From an uncultured Clostridia bacterium (lineage in GTDB: Bacteria > Bacillota > Clostridia > Christensenellales > Aristaeellaceae): a DNA stretch of 64,000 nt. The stretch is from positions 1-64,000 of the forward strand of contig CALCQO010000012.1 in the NCBI GenBank assembly GCA_937894675.1. The letters are read 5' to 3'. The position numbers and the translations under genes are program-made. Below the pieces are notes generated by a model. It was not told the DNA's origin. It did not search any database and was given only the letters and a program-made list of their open reading frames with translations. Below are positions 42,001 to 51,205 of this stretch, in pieces (positions within the stretch are counted from its first letter, which is position 1; each line of letters begins with the position of its first letter).

Positions 42001-43758
42001 TTATCGGATCATGGGAATCAGGGCTTCATTGTAGGAGATGCTGATGCGCGCCACCCTGCCCCCCTGAATCTGGTAGGTAAGCAGGATAGTGCCCGGGTTC
42101 AGGATGCCCGTTTCCAGGTAGCAGTACTCCAGGTTCCCTTCCAGGGAGTTATCGCTAAGCACCTCATAGGCGCCGTAGCCGGAGGTATTGTAGTAGATGC
42201 CCCGGTCCCCATTGGGGGAGGGCAGCTGCCCCATATCCCGGTACTGGGCAGTCACTTCCTCCATGGCCATGCCCACCTTGGTTTTGCGCGGGGCGGTCAT
42301 GCCCGTGTCGGCGGTGTCCACATAGAACAGCAGGTTGCCTTCGTCCTTCAGTACAAATCTCGCCTGCCCCCAGGGGTACAACAGGGTGGTGACGGTGCCC
42401 TTCACCAAAGTGTCGGTGCCCGTCTCTTCCCCCGTGGGCGTGCCGTAGGCGGTGATGAACTGGTCCTTGGTGGTCTTCATCAGGGCGAACTTGTCGAACT
42501 TGTCCCCATCGCCGAAGACTTTTTTGGTGGAGCCGCCGATTTTATAGTCCATCACCAGCTCGTTGCTCACCTTGCCGTATTTGTTGACGGCGATGGCCCG
42601 AAGGTTCACACGCCCCGAGGGCAGCTGGATGGCATCGCCCGTAAACTCCGGGCTGTTGACGGTGGGGCGGGTGCCGTCGATGGTGTAGTAAAAGCGCACG
42701 TCTTTGTCATCGCCCACATTGCGCAGTTTTACCTTGAAGGGACGGCTGTGCTCGCCCGGCTGCACATTGGCGCGGGGCGCCACGGGGACGGGCAGGCGGA
42801 TGGTGTATTTGACATTCATCTCGTCGCTCATCAAATCCCCGGACACGCACACGGCGCGGTAGGTGTGCACCCCCTCGGTCATCACCAGGGGCTCGGTGTA
42901 CAATACGCCCTCCTCGGGCAAAATGGCCTCGGGGCTGGTGGTATAGAAAATCTCATACCCCTGGTCGGACAGGAAGGACACCGTTTGGGTAAACATGTGG
43001 GCGCCGCCGGGCAAAGAGGCAGTGGGCGCCTTGGGCACCAGCTGGCTGCGCTCCTTATAGAAGCTGGCGTCCCCCGTGTCCTCGTAGGCCACGCGCATCA
43101 GCTCGGCCGCTTCCGCCACATTCAGCAGGCGGATGGCGCTGCGGTACGCCTGGGTGCGCAAAGCGCGGCGGGAAGGTTCGTCCCCCGTGCCCTGGGTGTA
43201 GATGGTGGTGTAGATTTCCTCCGCCTTGGTTGTGTCCCCGACGGCTTCGTAGGCTTCCGCCAGCTTGAAGAGGTTGATTAAGTAATTCTCGTTCTCCGGC
43301 TCCTGCTCGGCGGCCTTTTCATACAGGGCGATGGCCTTGGGGATGTCCCCCCGGTCCATGTTTTCCTCGCCCACCGTCCACAGGGCGTCGGCGCTGGCCT
43401 CCCGCCCCATGCGGGCCATGATGACCTGGCCGTTAGGGGTAACCATCAGGTAGACATAGCTGCCGATGGCCAGGAAAAACAGCAGGATGGCGACGGCGAA
43501 CCACACCCACGCCCAGTTGATGACATGCTTTTTGTAGTAATAGCTGTCCTTGCGGGGCTTGGGGGCGCTGCGCCGCCTGGGTCTGCGCTTGCGGCGCTTC
43601 TTCTCCTGGGAGCGCTTGCCCGCCATTTCGCCGTAGACGGGCGTATCCTCGCTGATGTGGCGGGACGGCTTTTCCTCCCCCATGTAGGCGCCGCAGTAGG
43701 GGCACACATGGGAAGCGCTCTGGGATTGTTTGCCGCAGCGGCCGCAGAGCATGGTCAT
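42001..43758 (-). CDS. zinc-ribbon, membrane-anchored TPR protein with chitobiase-like domain
   Basis: A 585-residue multidomain protein. Residues 4-25 form a zinc ribbon (CGRCGK, CPYCGA), followed by a very basic linker with KKRRKRRPRRR, one membrane helix (about 81-107), a TPR-like section (about 130-230, YEKAAEQEPENENYLINLFKLAEAYEAVGD), and two Ig-like repeats of the chitobiase/beta-hexosaminidase C-terminal type (FYYTIDGTRPTVNSPEF and its relative around IFYTTSPEAI), then a carboxyl domain rich in beta strands. The start overlaps the upstream TGA by one base. It sits between an HEAT-like gene and ftsH. No family role is known; a cell-envelope quality-control part is possible. Confidence 0.75.
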   Translation of the reverse strand: MTMLCGRCGKQSQSASHVCPYCGAYMGEEKPSRHISEDTPVYGEMAGKRSQEKKRRKRRPRRRSAPKPRKDSYYYKKHVINWAWVWFAVAILLFFLAIGSYVYLMVTPNGQVIMARMGREASADALWTVGEENMDRGDIPKAIALYEKAAEQEPENENYLINLFKLAEAYEAVGDTTKAEEIYTTIYTQGTGDEPSRRALRTQAYRSAIRLLNVAEAAELMRVAYEDTGDASFYKERSQLVPKAPTASLPGGAHMFTQTVSFLSDQGYEIFYTTSPEAILPEEGVLYTEPLVMTEGVHTYRAVCVSGDLMSDEMNVKYTIRLPVPVAPRANVQPGEHSRPFKVKLRNVGDDKDVRFYYTIDGTRPTVNSPEFTGDAIQLPSGRVNLRAIAVNKYGKVSNELVMDYKIGGSTKKVFGDGDKFDKFALMKTTKDQFITAYGTPTGEETGTDTLVKGTVTTLLYPWGQARFVLKDEGNLLFYVDTADTGMTAPRKTKVGMAMEEVTAQYRDMGQLPSPNGDRGIYYNTSGYGAYEVLSDNSLEGNLEYCYLETGILNPGTILLTYQIQGGRVARISISYNEALIPMIR

Positions 43759-44588
43759 CAGTCTTCCATCCCAAAGAGGGCGGCGTATGCGCTGTCCTCC
43801 TCCGTAAACTCCCGCTCGGGGGGATCGCCGCCCAGTTCCTCAATGGCGTTGCGGATTTCGATAAAATCAAGGTAGGGGGTGCCGTCATCCAGCGCCGCTT
43901 CCATCAAAAGGGGCAGCGCCCGCGCGTCCTGGGTTCTGCCCAGATAGGCGGCCAGGATGGCCCTTCTGCCGGGATTATCGGCGAACAGGTCCATCAGTTC
44001 CTCCGTTACCCTTTCGTTGCCGGGGTAACGGCTGAGCACCGACAGCAGCGCTTCCTTGCCGCTGCCCGACGCATCGTCCAGCGCCTCCAGCATGGCGGGC
44101 ACGGCGGCCTCGCCCATCTCCTCCAGGCTTTCCACGGCGTTGTCGCTCAGCTCCAGCGGCTCTTCCCCCGTCACCTGCCAGCGCACATACAAGTCCATGG
44201 GCTTTTCGCTCTGGATTTCCCGCAGCAGGGATACCGCCAGCATACGGGCTTCCATGGGGGCGTCCGTATCCAGCAGCAAATGATACAGGGCGTCCTGGCT
44301 GGCAAGGCCCAGATCCGCGATGCGGTTGAGCAGCATGTCGGGCACATGGACATTGCCCCGCAGGTATTCCTCCAGCCATTCCACCAATTCCTCAGGCTGG
44401 GTGAACTGTTCAAAATACTCGCCGGGCTTTTCCCCCTCCAGCCAGGGGGCGGGGGTGTCCAGAAAGTCCGCGTACACCTGGGGCACTTCCTCCTCCAGGC
44501 GGTCGGCGTTTGCGTAGGCTTCCTCGTTTTCCTCCAGCCAGGCGTTCAGGTGCTGGCTGAACTTTTCGTCAAAATCAATCAGGCGCAT
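43758..44588 (-). CDS. HEAT-like repeat protein of unknown function
   Basis: A 276-residue, very acidic helical protein. Repeats such as SLEEMGEAAVPAMLEALDDASGSGKEALLSVLSRY and ILAAYLGRTQDARALPLLMEAA look like HEAT/PBS-lyase type helical pairs. It has no enzymatic motif. It overlaps hslO by 14 bases and the next gene by one, so its product is coupled to both. A scaffold role is plausible. Confidence 0.7.
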   Translation of the reverse strand: MRLIDFDEKFSQHLNAWLEENEEAYANADRLEEEVPQVYADFLDTPAPWLEGEKPGEYFEQFTQPEELVEWLEEYLRGNVHVPDMLLNRIADLGLASQDALYHLLLDTDAPMEARMLAVSLLREIQSEKPMDLYVRWQVTGEEPLELSDNAVESLEEMGEAAVPAMLEALDDASGSGKEALLSVLSRYPGNERVTEELMDLFADNPGRRAILAAYLGRTQDARALPLLMEAALDDGTPYLDFIEIRNAIEELGGDPPEREFTEEDSAYAALFGMED

Positions 44589-45519
44589 GCTCGTCCCCCT
44601 TGGCGGAAGCGTCTTTCAGCAATTGCCGCACATCCTCGGGCGTGAAGTGCCGCCTGGTGCGGCAGAACCAGCAGACCATTTCCACATCCTTGCCCGAATC
44701 AATCATGTCCCTCAGTTCCTGTTCCCCTGTGGCAATCAGCGCCGCCTGCATCTTCTCCCGTGAGCAGTCGCAGGCAAAGTGCAGGGGACCAGAAGAGAGA
44801 ATCTGCAAATCCATGTCCTTGAACCAGGCGCGGGCCAATTCCTCCATGGAGCGGTCGTAGATTTCCCGGCTGATGTTGGAAAAGAAGGGGATGCGCATTT
44901 CCAGGTTGTCCAGGGTTTCATCGGTGCAGCCGGGCATGGCCTGTATCAGGATGCCGCCGCTGGAGAGCACCGTGCCCTCCTGGTTCAAACACCCCAGCGC
45001 CAATAGGGAAGGGGTCTGCTCGGACACGGCGAAGTACTTGGTCAAATCCTCCGCCACCCCGCCGGACACCAGCTCGCTGGTGCCCACATAGGGTTCCCCG
45101 GTGCCAAAGTCCTTAATTACCGTCAGGCGGCCCTGGGTGCCGATAAAGCCGGGCACATCCTGGCGGCCGTCCTCCAGCAGAGGCAATTGTATCTGCGGGT
45201 TGTCCACGGTGATTTTCAGGGTGTCGCCCCGGCCCACCGCGGTGATTTTGCCGCCCGCGCCTTCCCCGGCGAAGGTCAGGGTTACGCTGCCCTTCTCCTC
45301 CTTAATCATGCTGGACAGCATAGCGGCGGCGGGCAGCACCCTGCCCATGGCGGCGGCGGCGGTGTCGCTGGCCAGGTGGGTGTCGGCTGCCAGCTGCGCC
45401 ATGCGGGTGGTGCGGCACATCATCACCCGCGCCTGACCGTCCATGACCGTCATGCGCAGGAGGGAGTCGGGGGCGTTGTAGATCAGGCCATCCATGGCCA
45501 CAAGGGGCATATCGTTCAT
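44575..45519 (-). CDS. hslO: Hsp33 redox-regulated chaperone
   Basis: A 314-residue holdase active after oxidation. The N-terminal domain begins DGLIYNAPDSLLRMTVMDGQARVM, and the C-terminal zinc switch is intact: CDC near residue 255 and CWFC about 30 residues later. Length is at the long end of the family. The ATG overlaps the upstream methyltransferase by 4 bases (ATGA) with GGAGG upstream. The hslO-ftsH neighbourhood is known from other Bacillota. Confidence 0.95.
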   Translation of the reverse strand: MNDMPLVAMDGLIYNAPDSLLRMTVMDGQARVMMCRTTRMAQLAADTHLASDTAAAAMGRVLPAAAMLSSMIKEEKGSVTLTFAGEGAGGKITAVGRGDTLKITVDNPQIQLPLLEDGRQDVPGFIGTQGRLTVIKDFGTGEPYVGTSELVSGGVAEDLTKYFAVSEQTPSLLALGCLNQEGTVLSSGGILIQAMPGCTDETLDNLEMRIPFFSNISREIYDRSMEELARAWFKDMDLQILSSGPLHFACDCSREKMQAALIATGEQELRDMIDSGKDVEMVCWFCRTRRHFTPEDVRQLLKDASAKGDEHAPD

Positions 45520-46265
45520 GTTTCCTCCGTGAAAGGCTTTCTGGCCATCAGGTGCATGCGCTCGTCCCGAGCGCCCGCTTCCCGGGCCAGGTCGCCGTAC
45601 AATGTAATCTGTTCAAACCCGGCCTTTTCCAGACCGGCGGTTATTTCCTGAGCGCTGTGGGCCTGCTGGCTCTGGGTTTCCACGATGCGCCGGTAGCTGT
45701 CCTTTTCCCTGGCAAAGATGTCCAGCTGCATGTGCACCCGGCGGCGGGAGGCCTCCCACTCGTTCTGCCAGATGTAGGCGATGTCCTCTTCCGCCTTGAA
45801 TAGGGTGTTGCTGCCCAGCACATGCTCCAGTTTATAGGGGGTGGACACATCCAGCGCCAGCACGCCGCCAGGCTTTAAAGCGGCGTAGGCGCTTTGGTAA
45901 AACTCCTCCGTCTGCCGGGGGGTCATCAGGTAGTTAAGACCGTCGCAGGTGCACAGCACCGCGTCCGCGGGTTTGTGCAGTGCCAAACGGCGCATGTCCT
46001 GGCGCACAAAGCGGATGTCCCGCCCGTGGGCTTTGGCCTTGGGGATGGCTACCTCCAGCATGGCTTCGGACAAGTCAATGCCTGTCATGGCAAAGGTTTG
46101 GCTCAGCGGGATGGTAAGGTTGCCGGTGCCGCAGGCGCATTCGGCCACCCTGGCCCCCGGGGCGACCCCCCATTCCAGCAGCAGGTCCTTGTAAAAGGCG
46201 GCCCAGGCGGCATAGTCCACCCCCCGCATCAGCCGGTCGTACACCTGGGCGAAGGAGGTATACAT
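45516..46265 (-). CDS. class I SAM-dependent methyltransferase
   Basis: A 249-residue enzyme with motif I VAECACGTGNLTI near residues 40-52, an acidic turn TGIDLSEAMLE, and CTCDGLNYLM as the motif IV region. N-terminal FAQVYDRLMRGVDYAAWAAFY is typical for small-molecule methyltransferases of this clostridial group. The substrate is unknown. It overlaps both neighbours by one and four bases, so it belongs to the operon. Confidence 0.85.
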   Translation of the reverse strand: MYTSFAQVYDRLMRGVDYAAWAAFYKDLLLEWGVAPGARVAECACGTGNLTIPLSQTFAMTGIDLSEAMLEVAIPKAKAHGRDIRFVRQDMRRLALHKPADAVLCTCDGLNYLMTPRQTEEFYQSAYAALKPGGVLALDVSTPYKLEHVLGSNTLFKAEEDIAYIWQNEWEASRRRVHMQLDIFAREKDSYRRIVETQSQQAHSAQEITAGLEKAGFEQITLYGDLAREAGARDERMHLMARKPFTEET

Positions 46266-47287
46266 CAGATGATGGTGCCCGAGGTGTCCTGGGCATCCCT
46301 CGCCGGGCGCTGGGGAGGCAGGTCCTCCTCCTCATCGCCGTCCTCGTCCTCCTCCTCCGCCAGGCCCCGGTTCACCTGCACCCCTTCCATGCGGCTGTTG
46401 ATGTACTTGTCAAACACCCCATTGGTGAAGGAGGCGTACACAAACCGCGCCAGGGCGTTGCCCAGCAGCAGGTAGTACCCGCCCAGGAACATCAGCGCGT
46501 ACAGGGCATAGGGGGTAAACAGGGCGAAGAGGGCCACCAGCAGGGTGGGCACCAGCATTATCAGGCGCACCCCCACGGTGTGGGGCAGGCGGCCGATGGC
46601 CAGCAGGAACGAGTTCTTGACGAACTGGCCGAACTTCATATCGTAGGTTACCAGCATGGGATACATGTAGGTAAGCGCCAACATCCACAACAGCCCCAGG
46701 GTGAGAGCGAAAATCTGGGGGATGATGTACAGCACGCTGTCCCCCGCCATGGAGCCGTAAAACTGCCAGCACAGCAGCATCACAAAGGGCACAAAGCCGG
46801 TAATGGCCGAGACCCCCAGGGCCTGCTTCCAGTTTTCCTTTACCGCGTCCTTAAAGTCGCTCCAGACGAAGGCGTGCTCGTCCCTGGCCCAGTTGCGGGT
46901 GATGTACGCCATGCCCGCCTGCACGGGGCCGGTGATGGCGATGCAGGGAATCAGCCACAAAAAGGACAGGAATAGGACCCCCTGGATGGCGCTGCCGAAG
47001 TTTTCGTAGATGTTGAGCATCTCGGGCGTGGCGGCGGCCATGTCCTGCTGCACGGTCATGTACAGGTTCATCAGGGTAAACAGGTTGCTCACCAGGCGCG
47101 AGAGCACATACATCATGGGCAGAAACGCGATGATGGCGATGACATTCAGCCGGAACAGCCCGGTAAAGCGCACGCGCAGCATCTCCCAAAACAACTGCCA
47201 GCGGTTGCGGGGCAGGTTTTCCTTGTTGTAATCCCCTTTGCCGGACTTGCCGTAGTAATAGTTGTTGAGCATCTTGCCGAACATCAT
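46265..47287 (-). CDS. DUF624 (YesL-like) membrane protein
   Basis: A 340-residue protein with about six membrane segments, GLFRLNVIAIIAFLPMMYVLS, GVLFLSFLWLIPCIAITGP and a typical YesL-like middle (TRNWARDEHAFVWSDFKDAVKENWKQAL). A highly acidic C-terminal tail (EEEDEDGDEEEDLPPQ) is cytoplasmic. Function is unknown; in other genomes such genes are beside sugar importers. GGGGG precedes two adjacent ATG codons, the first of which is used here. It begins the six-gene operon that ends with ftsH and is divergent from the sugar ABC operon. Confidence 0.85.
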   Translation of the reverse strand: MMFGKMLNNYYYGKSGKGDYNKENLPRNRWQLFWEMLRVRFTGLFRLNVIAIIAFLPMMYVLSRLVSNLFTLMNLYMTVQQDMAAATPEMLNIYENFGSAIQGVLFLSFLWLIPCIAITGPVQAGMAYITRNWARDEHAFVWSDFKDAVKENWKQALGVSAITGFVPFVMLLCWQFYGSMAGDSVLYIIPQIFALTLGLLWMLALTYMYPMLVTYDMKFGQFVKNSFLLAIGRLPHTVGVRLIMLVPTLLVALFALFTPYALYALMFLGGYYLLLGNALARFVYASFTNGVFDKYINSRMEGVQVNRGLAEEEDEDGDEEEDLPPQRPARDAQDTSGTII

Positions 47288-47317
47288 AAACCCCCTGCGT
47301 AAATCAATCCATCAAAC

Positions 47318-47326
47318 AGTATAACA
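47318..47326 (-). promoter_or_regulatory. extended -10 promoter of the DUF624-ftsH operon
   Basis: TGTTATACT on the minus strand, with the TGn extension; no clear -35. It lies about 30 bases before the ATG. Confidence 0.5.
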
Positions 47327-47450
47327 CGCCGGGGGGCCAAAATAAACCAATGGGGTGTTAACAATCTGTAACGCCTGGCTCCCCCGCGCGCATTTTGTTT
47401 TCCGCCCCCGGTTGAAGGGCGTTTTCAGGGTATAATGAAAGCAGCGTGAA

Positions 47451-47479
47451 TTGACAAGCCGCATCCGGCTTGCTACAAT
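47451..47479 (+). promoter_or_regulatory. sigma-A promoter with operator in the spacer, sugar ABC operon
   Basis: TTGACA (47451-47456), 17 bases, TACAAT (47474-47479). The spacer and -35 edge hold the inverted repeat CAAGCCG-CATC-CGGCTTG (47455-47472). A repressor at this site would block RNA polymerase. No repressor gene is adjacent. Confidence 0.75.
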
Positions 47480-47540
47480 TCCAACAACAGAACATAGGCA
47501 GAGCGAAGCGTCTCTGCCAACAAACATGAGGAGGAATATC

Positions 47541-48569
47541 ATGAAGAAACTCATCGCCCTTGCATTGACCCTGATGATGGTGTTTTCCGCCGTCTCCGCC
47601 CTGGCCGAGGGCGTTAAAATCGGCATCGTCACCCCGGACGCCGACCACGGCTTTACCGGTGAATCCGTCGCCCATGCCCGTGCGGAAGCCGAAGCCCTGA
47701 AGGCCGCCGGCGTCATCGAAGACTACATGATGGGCGTTGGCAACGAAGCCGCCAAGCAGATCGAGCGCCTGGACGAAATCATCGCCTGGGGCCCGGACGC
47801 CATCGTGCTCTGGCCCATCGAGGGCGACCAGCTGCGCAACGAAGCCCAGAAAATCGTGGACGAAAAGATTCCGCTGATTATCTACGACCGCCTGATTGAG
47901 AACTTCAAAGGCATGTCCGGCGAAATCATGGGCGACAACGTGGCCATCGGCAACCAGATGGGCGAATACCTGCTCAAATTCTACGAGGAAGACCTGAAGG
48001 CCGGCAAGACCATCACCTACCTGCTATTCATCGGCGACGCCTCCACCGTTTCCAAGCAGCGCACCCAGGGCATGCTGGACATCCTGGACGCCAGCGAGTA
48101 CAAGGATCAGTTCAAGCTCTTGCAGGACGGCTTCCAGACTGACTGGAGCAACGCCAAATCCCAGGAATTCATGGAGAACTGGCTGACCACCGCCTCCAGC
48201 GAGGACATCAAGGAACTGGATCTGATTGTCACCCATGACGACGAAATCGTCGACGGCATCATGACCGTCATCCGCGACGACGCGGCGCTGGAAAACCTGC
48301 GTCTGATCACCTCCGTGGGCGGCCGCCGCGAGACCCTGGCCATCTTTGACGCGGTCGAGAAGCCCGCGCTGGTTACCTACTTCTTCAGCCCCTCCATGGT
48401 GCGCGAAGCCATCCGCCTGGGTGTCGCCGCCGCCAAGGGCGAGGAATATGCCGGCCAGAAAATCGAAGGCCAGATCTTCCTGATTCCCACCATCGAAATC
48501 GACAAGGAAAGCAAAGCCGATTACGAGAAGAGCCAGGATTACATCGACCGCTACTCCATCGCCGACTAA
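47541..48569 (+). CDS. sugar ABC transporter substrate-binding protein
   Basis: A 342-residue periplasmic-binding protein of the ribose/xylose group. The mature protein begins after KKLIALALTLMMVFSAVSALA, and conserved parts include ITPDADHGF-type and QIERLDEIIAWGPDAIVLWP. The sugar-binding region YDRLIENFK resembles that of xylose-type binding proteins. No lipobox cysteine is present, like the other binding protein in this window. GAGGAGG lies 6 bases before the ATG. A hairpin separates it from the ATPase gene. Confidence 0.9.
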   Translation: MKKLIALALTLMMVFSAVSALAEGVKIGIVTPDADHGFTGESVAHARAEAEALKAAGVIEDYMMGVGNEAAKQIERLDEIIAWGPDAIVLWPIEGDQLRNEAQKIVDEKIPLIIYDRLIENFKGMSGEIMGDNVAIGNQMGEYLLKFYEEDLKAGKTITYLLFIGDASTVSKQRTQGMLDILDASEYKDQFKLLQDGFQTDWSNAKSQEFMENWLTTASSEDIKELDLIVTHDDEIVDGIMTVIRDDAALENLRLITSVGGRRETLAIFDAVEKPALVTYFFSPSMVREAIRLGVAAAKGEEYAGQKIEGQIFLIPTIEIDKESKADYEKSQDYIDRYSIAD

Positions 48570-48636
48570 TGGCTGAAACGGGGTGGGCACGAAGGGGTAA
48601 CCCCTCTGAACACCCCCAATAAAGTTCCCATTCCTC

Positions 48637-48664
48637 GGGGCCGGGCTGCGCCCGGCCCCGTTTC
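48637..48664 (+). promoter_or_regulatory. GC-rich hairpin between binding protein and ATPase genes
   Basis: GGGGCCGGGC / GCCCGGCCCC (48637-48646, 48650-48659), followed by GTTTC: a partial terminator that would leave less ATPase than binding protein. Confidence 0.7.
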
Positions 48665-48699
48665 TATCCACTACGTACGACCAGTATGGAGGAACGCCT

Positions 48700-50196
48700 T
48701 TGCTCACAGAAATGCGCGGCATTGTCATGGACTTTGGCCCCGTGCGCGCCGTGGACCATGTGGATCTTACCGTAGAACCCGGGGAAATCCACGGCCTGCT
48801 GGGGGAAAACGGCGCGGGCAAATCCACCCTGATGAACGTGCTGGCCGGCACCTTTGTGCCCAAGGCCGGGGACATCCGCCTCAACGGGCAGACGGTGCGC
48901 ATGCACAACGCCCGCACCGCCATGCGCCACGGCATCCGCTTTATTCACCAGGAACTGAACCTGTGCCAGGACTTGAAGGTTTTTGAGAACATGTACCTGG
49001 CCCAGGAGCTGAAAACCAAGGGCGGTTTATTGGACAAGCAGCGCATGGCGGACAACGCGAAAAAAGTGTTTGAGCGCATGCGGGTGGCCATCGACCCCTG
49101 GGAAACGGTGGAGAACCTGCAGACCGCCGACAAGCAGCTGGTGGAAATCGCCCGGGCGCTGCTGTTTGAGTGCGACCTGATTATCATGGACGAGCCCACC
49201 TCCGCCCTATCGGGGCAGGAAATCGACAACCTGTTCGCCATCATGCGCCAGCTGAAGCAGCAGGGGGTCAGCTTTATCTACATTTCCCATAAGATGCCCG
49301 AGATCTTTGAAATCTGCGAAACCTACACCGTGCTTCGGGACGGCAAATTCGTCAGCACCGGAAACATCCAGGATGTCACCCAGGAGCAGATTACCCAGAT
49401 GATGACGGGCAAGGCCCTGCAGGACGATACTTTTGACAGCCGGGTATCCTCCGCCAAAGAACAGGTTGCCCTGGAAGCCCGGGATTTGTCCGGGGACGGG
49501 TTTGCCCATGTGTCCTTTGCCCTGCGGGCGGGGGAAATTTTGGCCGTTACCGGCCTGCAGTCTTCCGGCCGGGAGCAGTTGGCCGACGCCCTCTTTGGGG
49601 TCATGCCCCATACCGGCGAGATACTGGTACAGGGCAAGCCGGTCAAGGGCAGCGTACGCTCCTTCATGCGCCGGGGGGTAGCCATGGTGCCCCGCAACCG
49701 CAAGGAACGGGGCATCCACAACGATTTAAACATACTGGACAACCTGTCCATGGGGTACTTCAACACCCGGATGAAGGAAAAAATCATCAGCGCCGCCAAG
49801 GAAAAAGCCCGGTACCTGCGCCAGAAGCAGGCCCTCCGCATCCGGGCGGACAACCCCAAAAACGTCATCTCTTCCCTCTCGGGGGGCAACCAGCAGAAGG
49901 TAATTCTGGGCCGGTGGCTGGAGACGGACGCCAATGTGCTGCTTTTTGACAACCCCACCCAGGGCATTGACGTGGGCAGCAAGTTTGAAATCTACAACCT
50001 GATGCTGGCACTGGCCAAGGAGGGCAAGGCCATTTTGTGCTTTTCGGCGGAGTTCCCCGAAATCCTCAAGGTGGCCGACCGCTGCGTCGTGATGTACAAG
50101 GGAAGCATCAGCGCGGTACTGGACAGAAGCCAGATGACGGAGGAAAGCCTGATGCATCATTCCACGGGGTCAGTAAGGGAGAATCAACATGTCTGA
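48700..50196 (+). CDS. sugar ABC transporter ATP-binding protein
   Basis: A 498-residue tandem ATPase like RbsA/MglA. The first cassette has Walker A GENGAGKST and MDEPTSALSG; the second has LSGGNQQKVILGRWL and DNPTQGID, with a degenerate Walker A, the usual asymmetry for this group. The start codon is TTG at 48700, placed 7 bases after GGAGG; ATG at 48712 is the other choice. It overlaps the permease gene by 8 bases. Confidence 0.93.
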   Translation: MLTEMRGIVMDFGPVRAVDHVDLTVEPGEIHGLLGENGAGKSTLMNVLAGTFVPKAGDIRLNGQTVRMHNARTAMRHGIRFIHQELNLCQDLKVFENMYLAQELKTKGGLLDKQRMADNAKKVFERMRVAIDPWETVENLQTADKQLVEIARALLFECDLIIMDEPTSALSGQEIDNLFAIMRQLKQQGVSFIYISHKMPEIFEICETYTVLRDGKFVSTGNIQDVTQEQITQMMTGKALQDDTFDSRVSSAKEQVALEARDLSGDGFAHVSFALRAGEILAVTGLQSSGREQLADALFGVMPHTGEILVQGKPVKGSVRSFMRRGVAMVPRNRKERGIHNDLNILDNLSMGYFNTRMKEKIISAAKEKARYLRQKQALRIRADNPKNVISSLSGGNQQKVILGRWLETDANVLLFDNPTQGIDVGSKFEIYNLMLALAKEGKAILCFSAEFPEILKVADRCVVMYKGSISAVLDRSQMTEESLMHHSTGSVRENQHV

Positions 50197-51202
50197 AGCC
50201 GTAAAGCCAAAGAGCCTGGATATCAAGACCCTCGGGAAGCGCCTGCTGACCGACTACAGCTACCTGGTATCCTTTATCCTGATTGTGGCCATCGCCGTGG
50301 GGGTCAACCCCAACTTTTTCAGGTGGCGCAATGTGAGCAACATCTTTCTGCAGTCCGCTACCAGCACGGGGCTCATCGCCCTGGGGATGACCATGGTCAT
50401 CTGCGCCGGGCAGATTGACATTTCCGTAGGCGCCCAGGTGGCCATCATCTCCGGCTTTGGCATCGAGGTGCTCAACGCCACCCAGAGCATCTGGCTGATG
50501 CTGCTGTTCTGCCTGGTGTTCGGCACCTTCATCGGCACCTTCAACGGCCTGCTGGTGGCCAAGGGGCGCATGCCCGCCATGATCGCCACCCTGGCGGTGC
50601 AGACCAGCTGCCGGGCCATCATCAACCACTTTGGCCAGGGCGGCCCCTTCACCGTGGCCGGGGGCATCGCCACCGAGCCCTACTACGAAAGCTTCCGCCA
50701 GGTGGCCAACGGCAGCCTGGACATCCTGGGCTACCGCCTGCCCTACCCCATGATTCTGTTCATTGTGATGGCGCTGCTGTTCGGGTTGATTATGCAGCGC
50801 ACCAAGCTGGGCAAGCACATCTACGCCATCGGCTCCAACGAGGTGTCCGCGGGGCTGGCGGGCGTAAATGTGGACGCCACCAAGGTTGCCGTGTTCTCCA
50901 TCACCGGCCTCATGTGCGGGCTGACGGCGTGGGTCTACTCCTCCCGGCTGATGGCGGTGGCCTCCGCCAACGCCGGCAACCTGTTTGAAATGGACGCCAT
51001 CGCCGCTGTCGCCATCGGCGGCACCGCCATGTCCGGCGGCCGGGGCAAGGTAATCGGCAGTTTCCTGGGGGTATTGATGTTCAAAATCATCAGCAATACC
51101 CTGGTAGCCGCCAAGGTGCCCACCTTCCTGACGGGGGCGATTTCCGGCGGCATCATCATCATCGCCGTGCTGCTGCAGAGCATGCGGGGCAGAAGGAAGT
51201 AA
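50189..51202 (+). CDS. sugar ABC transporter permease
   Basis: A 337-residue RbsC-like membrane subunit with about nine to ten helices. GMTMVICAGQIDISVGAQVA is the family segment near the N-terminal third, and GSNEVSAGLAGVNVDATKV plus AIGGTAMSGGRGKVIGSFLG are conserved in RbsC/XylH. It moves the sugar in. Ribosome site AAGGGAG lies 9 bases before ATG. Confidence 0.93.
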   Translation: MSEAVKPKSLDIKTLGKRLLTDYSYLVSFILIVAIAVGVNPNFFRWRNVSNIFLQSATSTGLIALGMTMVICAGQIDISVGAQVAIISGFGIEVLNATQSIWLMLLFCLVFGTFIGTFNGLLVAKGRMPAMIATLAVQTSCRAIINHFGQGGPFTVAGGIATEPYYESFRQVANGSLDILGYRLPYPMILFIVMALLFGLIMQRTKLGKHIYAIGSNEVSAGLAGVNVDATKVAVFSITGLMCGLTAWVYSSRLMAVASANAGNLFEMDAIAAVAIGGTAMSGGRGKVIGSFLGVLMFKIISNTLVAAKVPTFLTGAISGGIIIIAVLLQSMRGRRK

Positions 51203-51205
51203 GAA

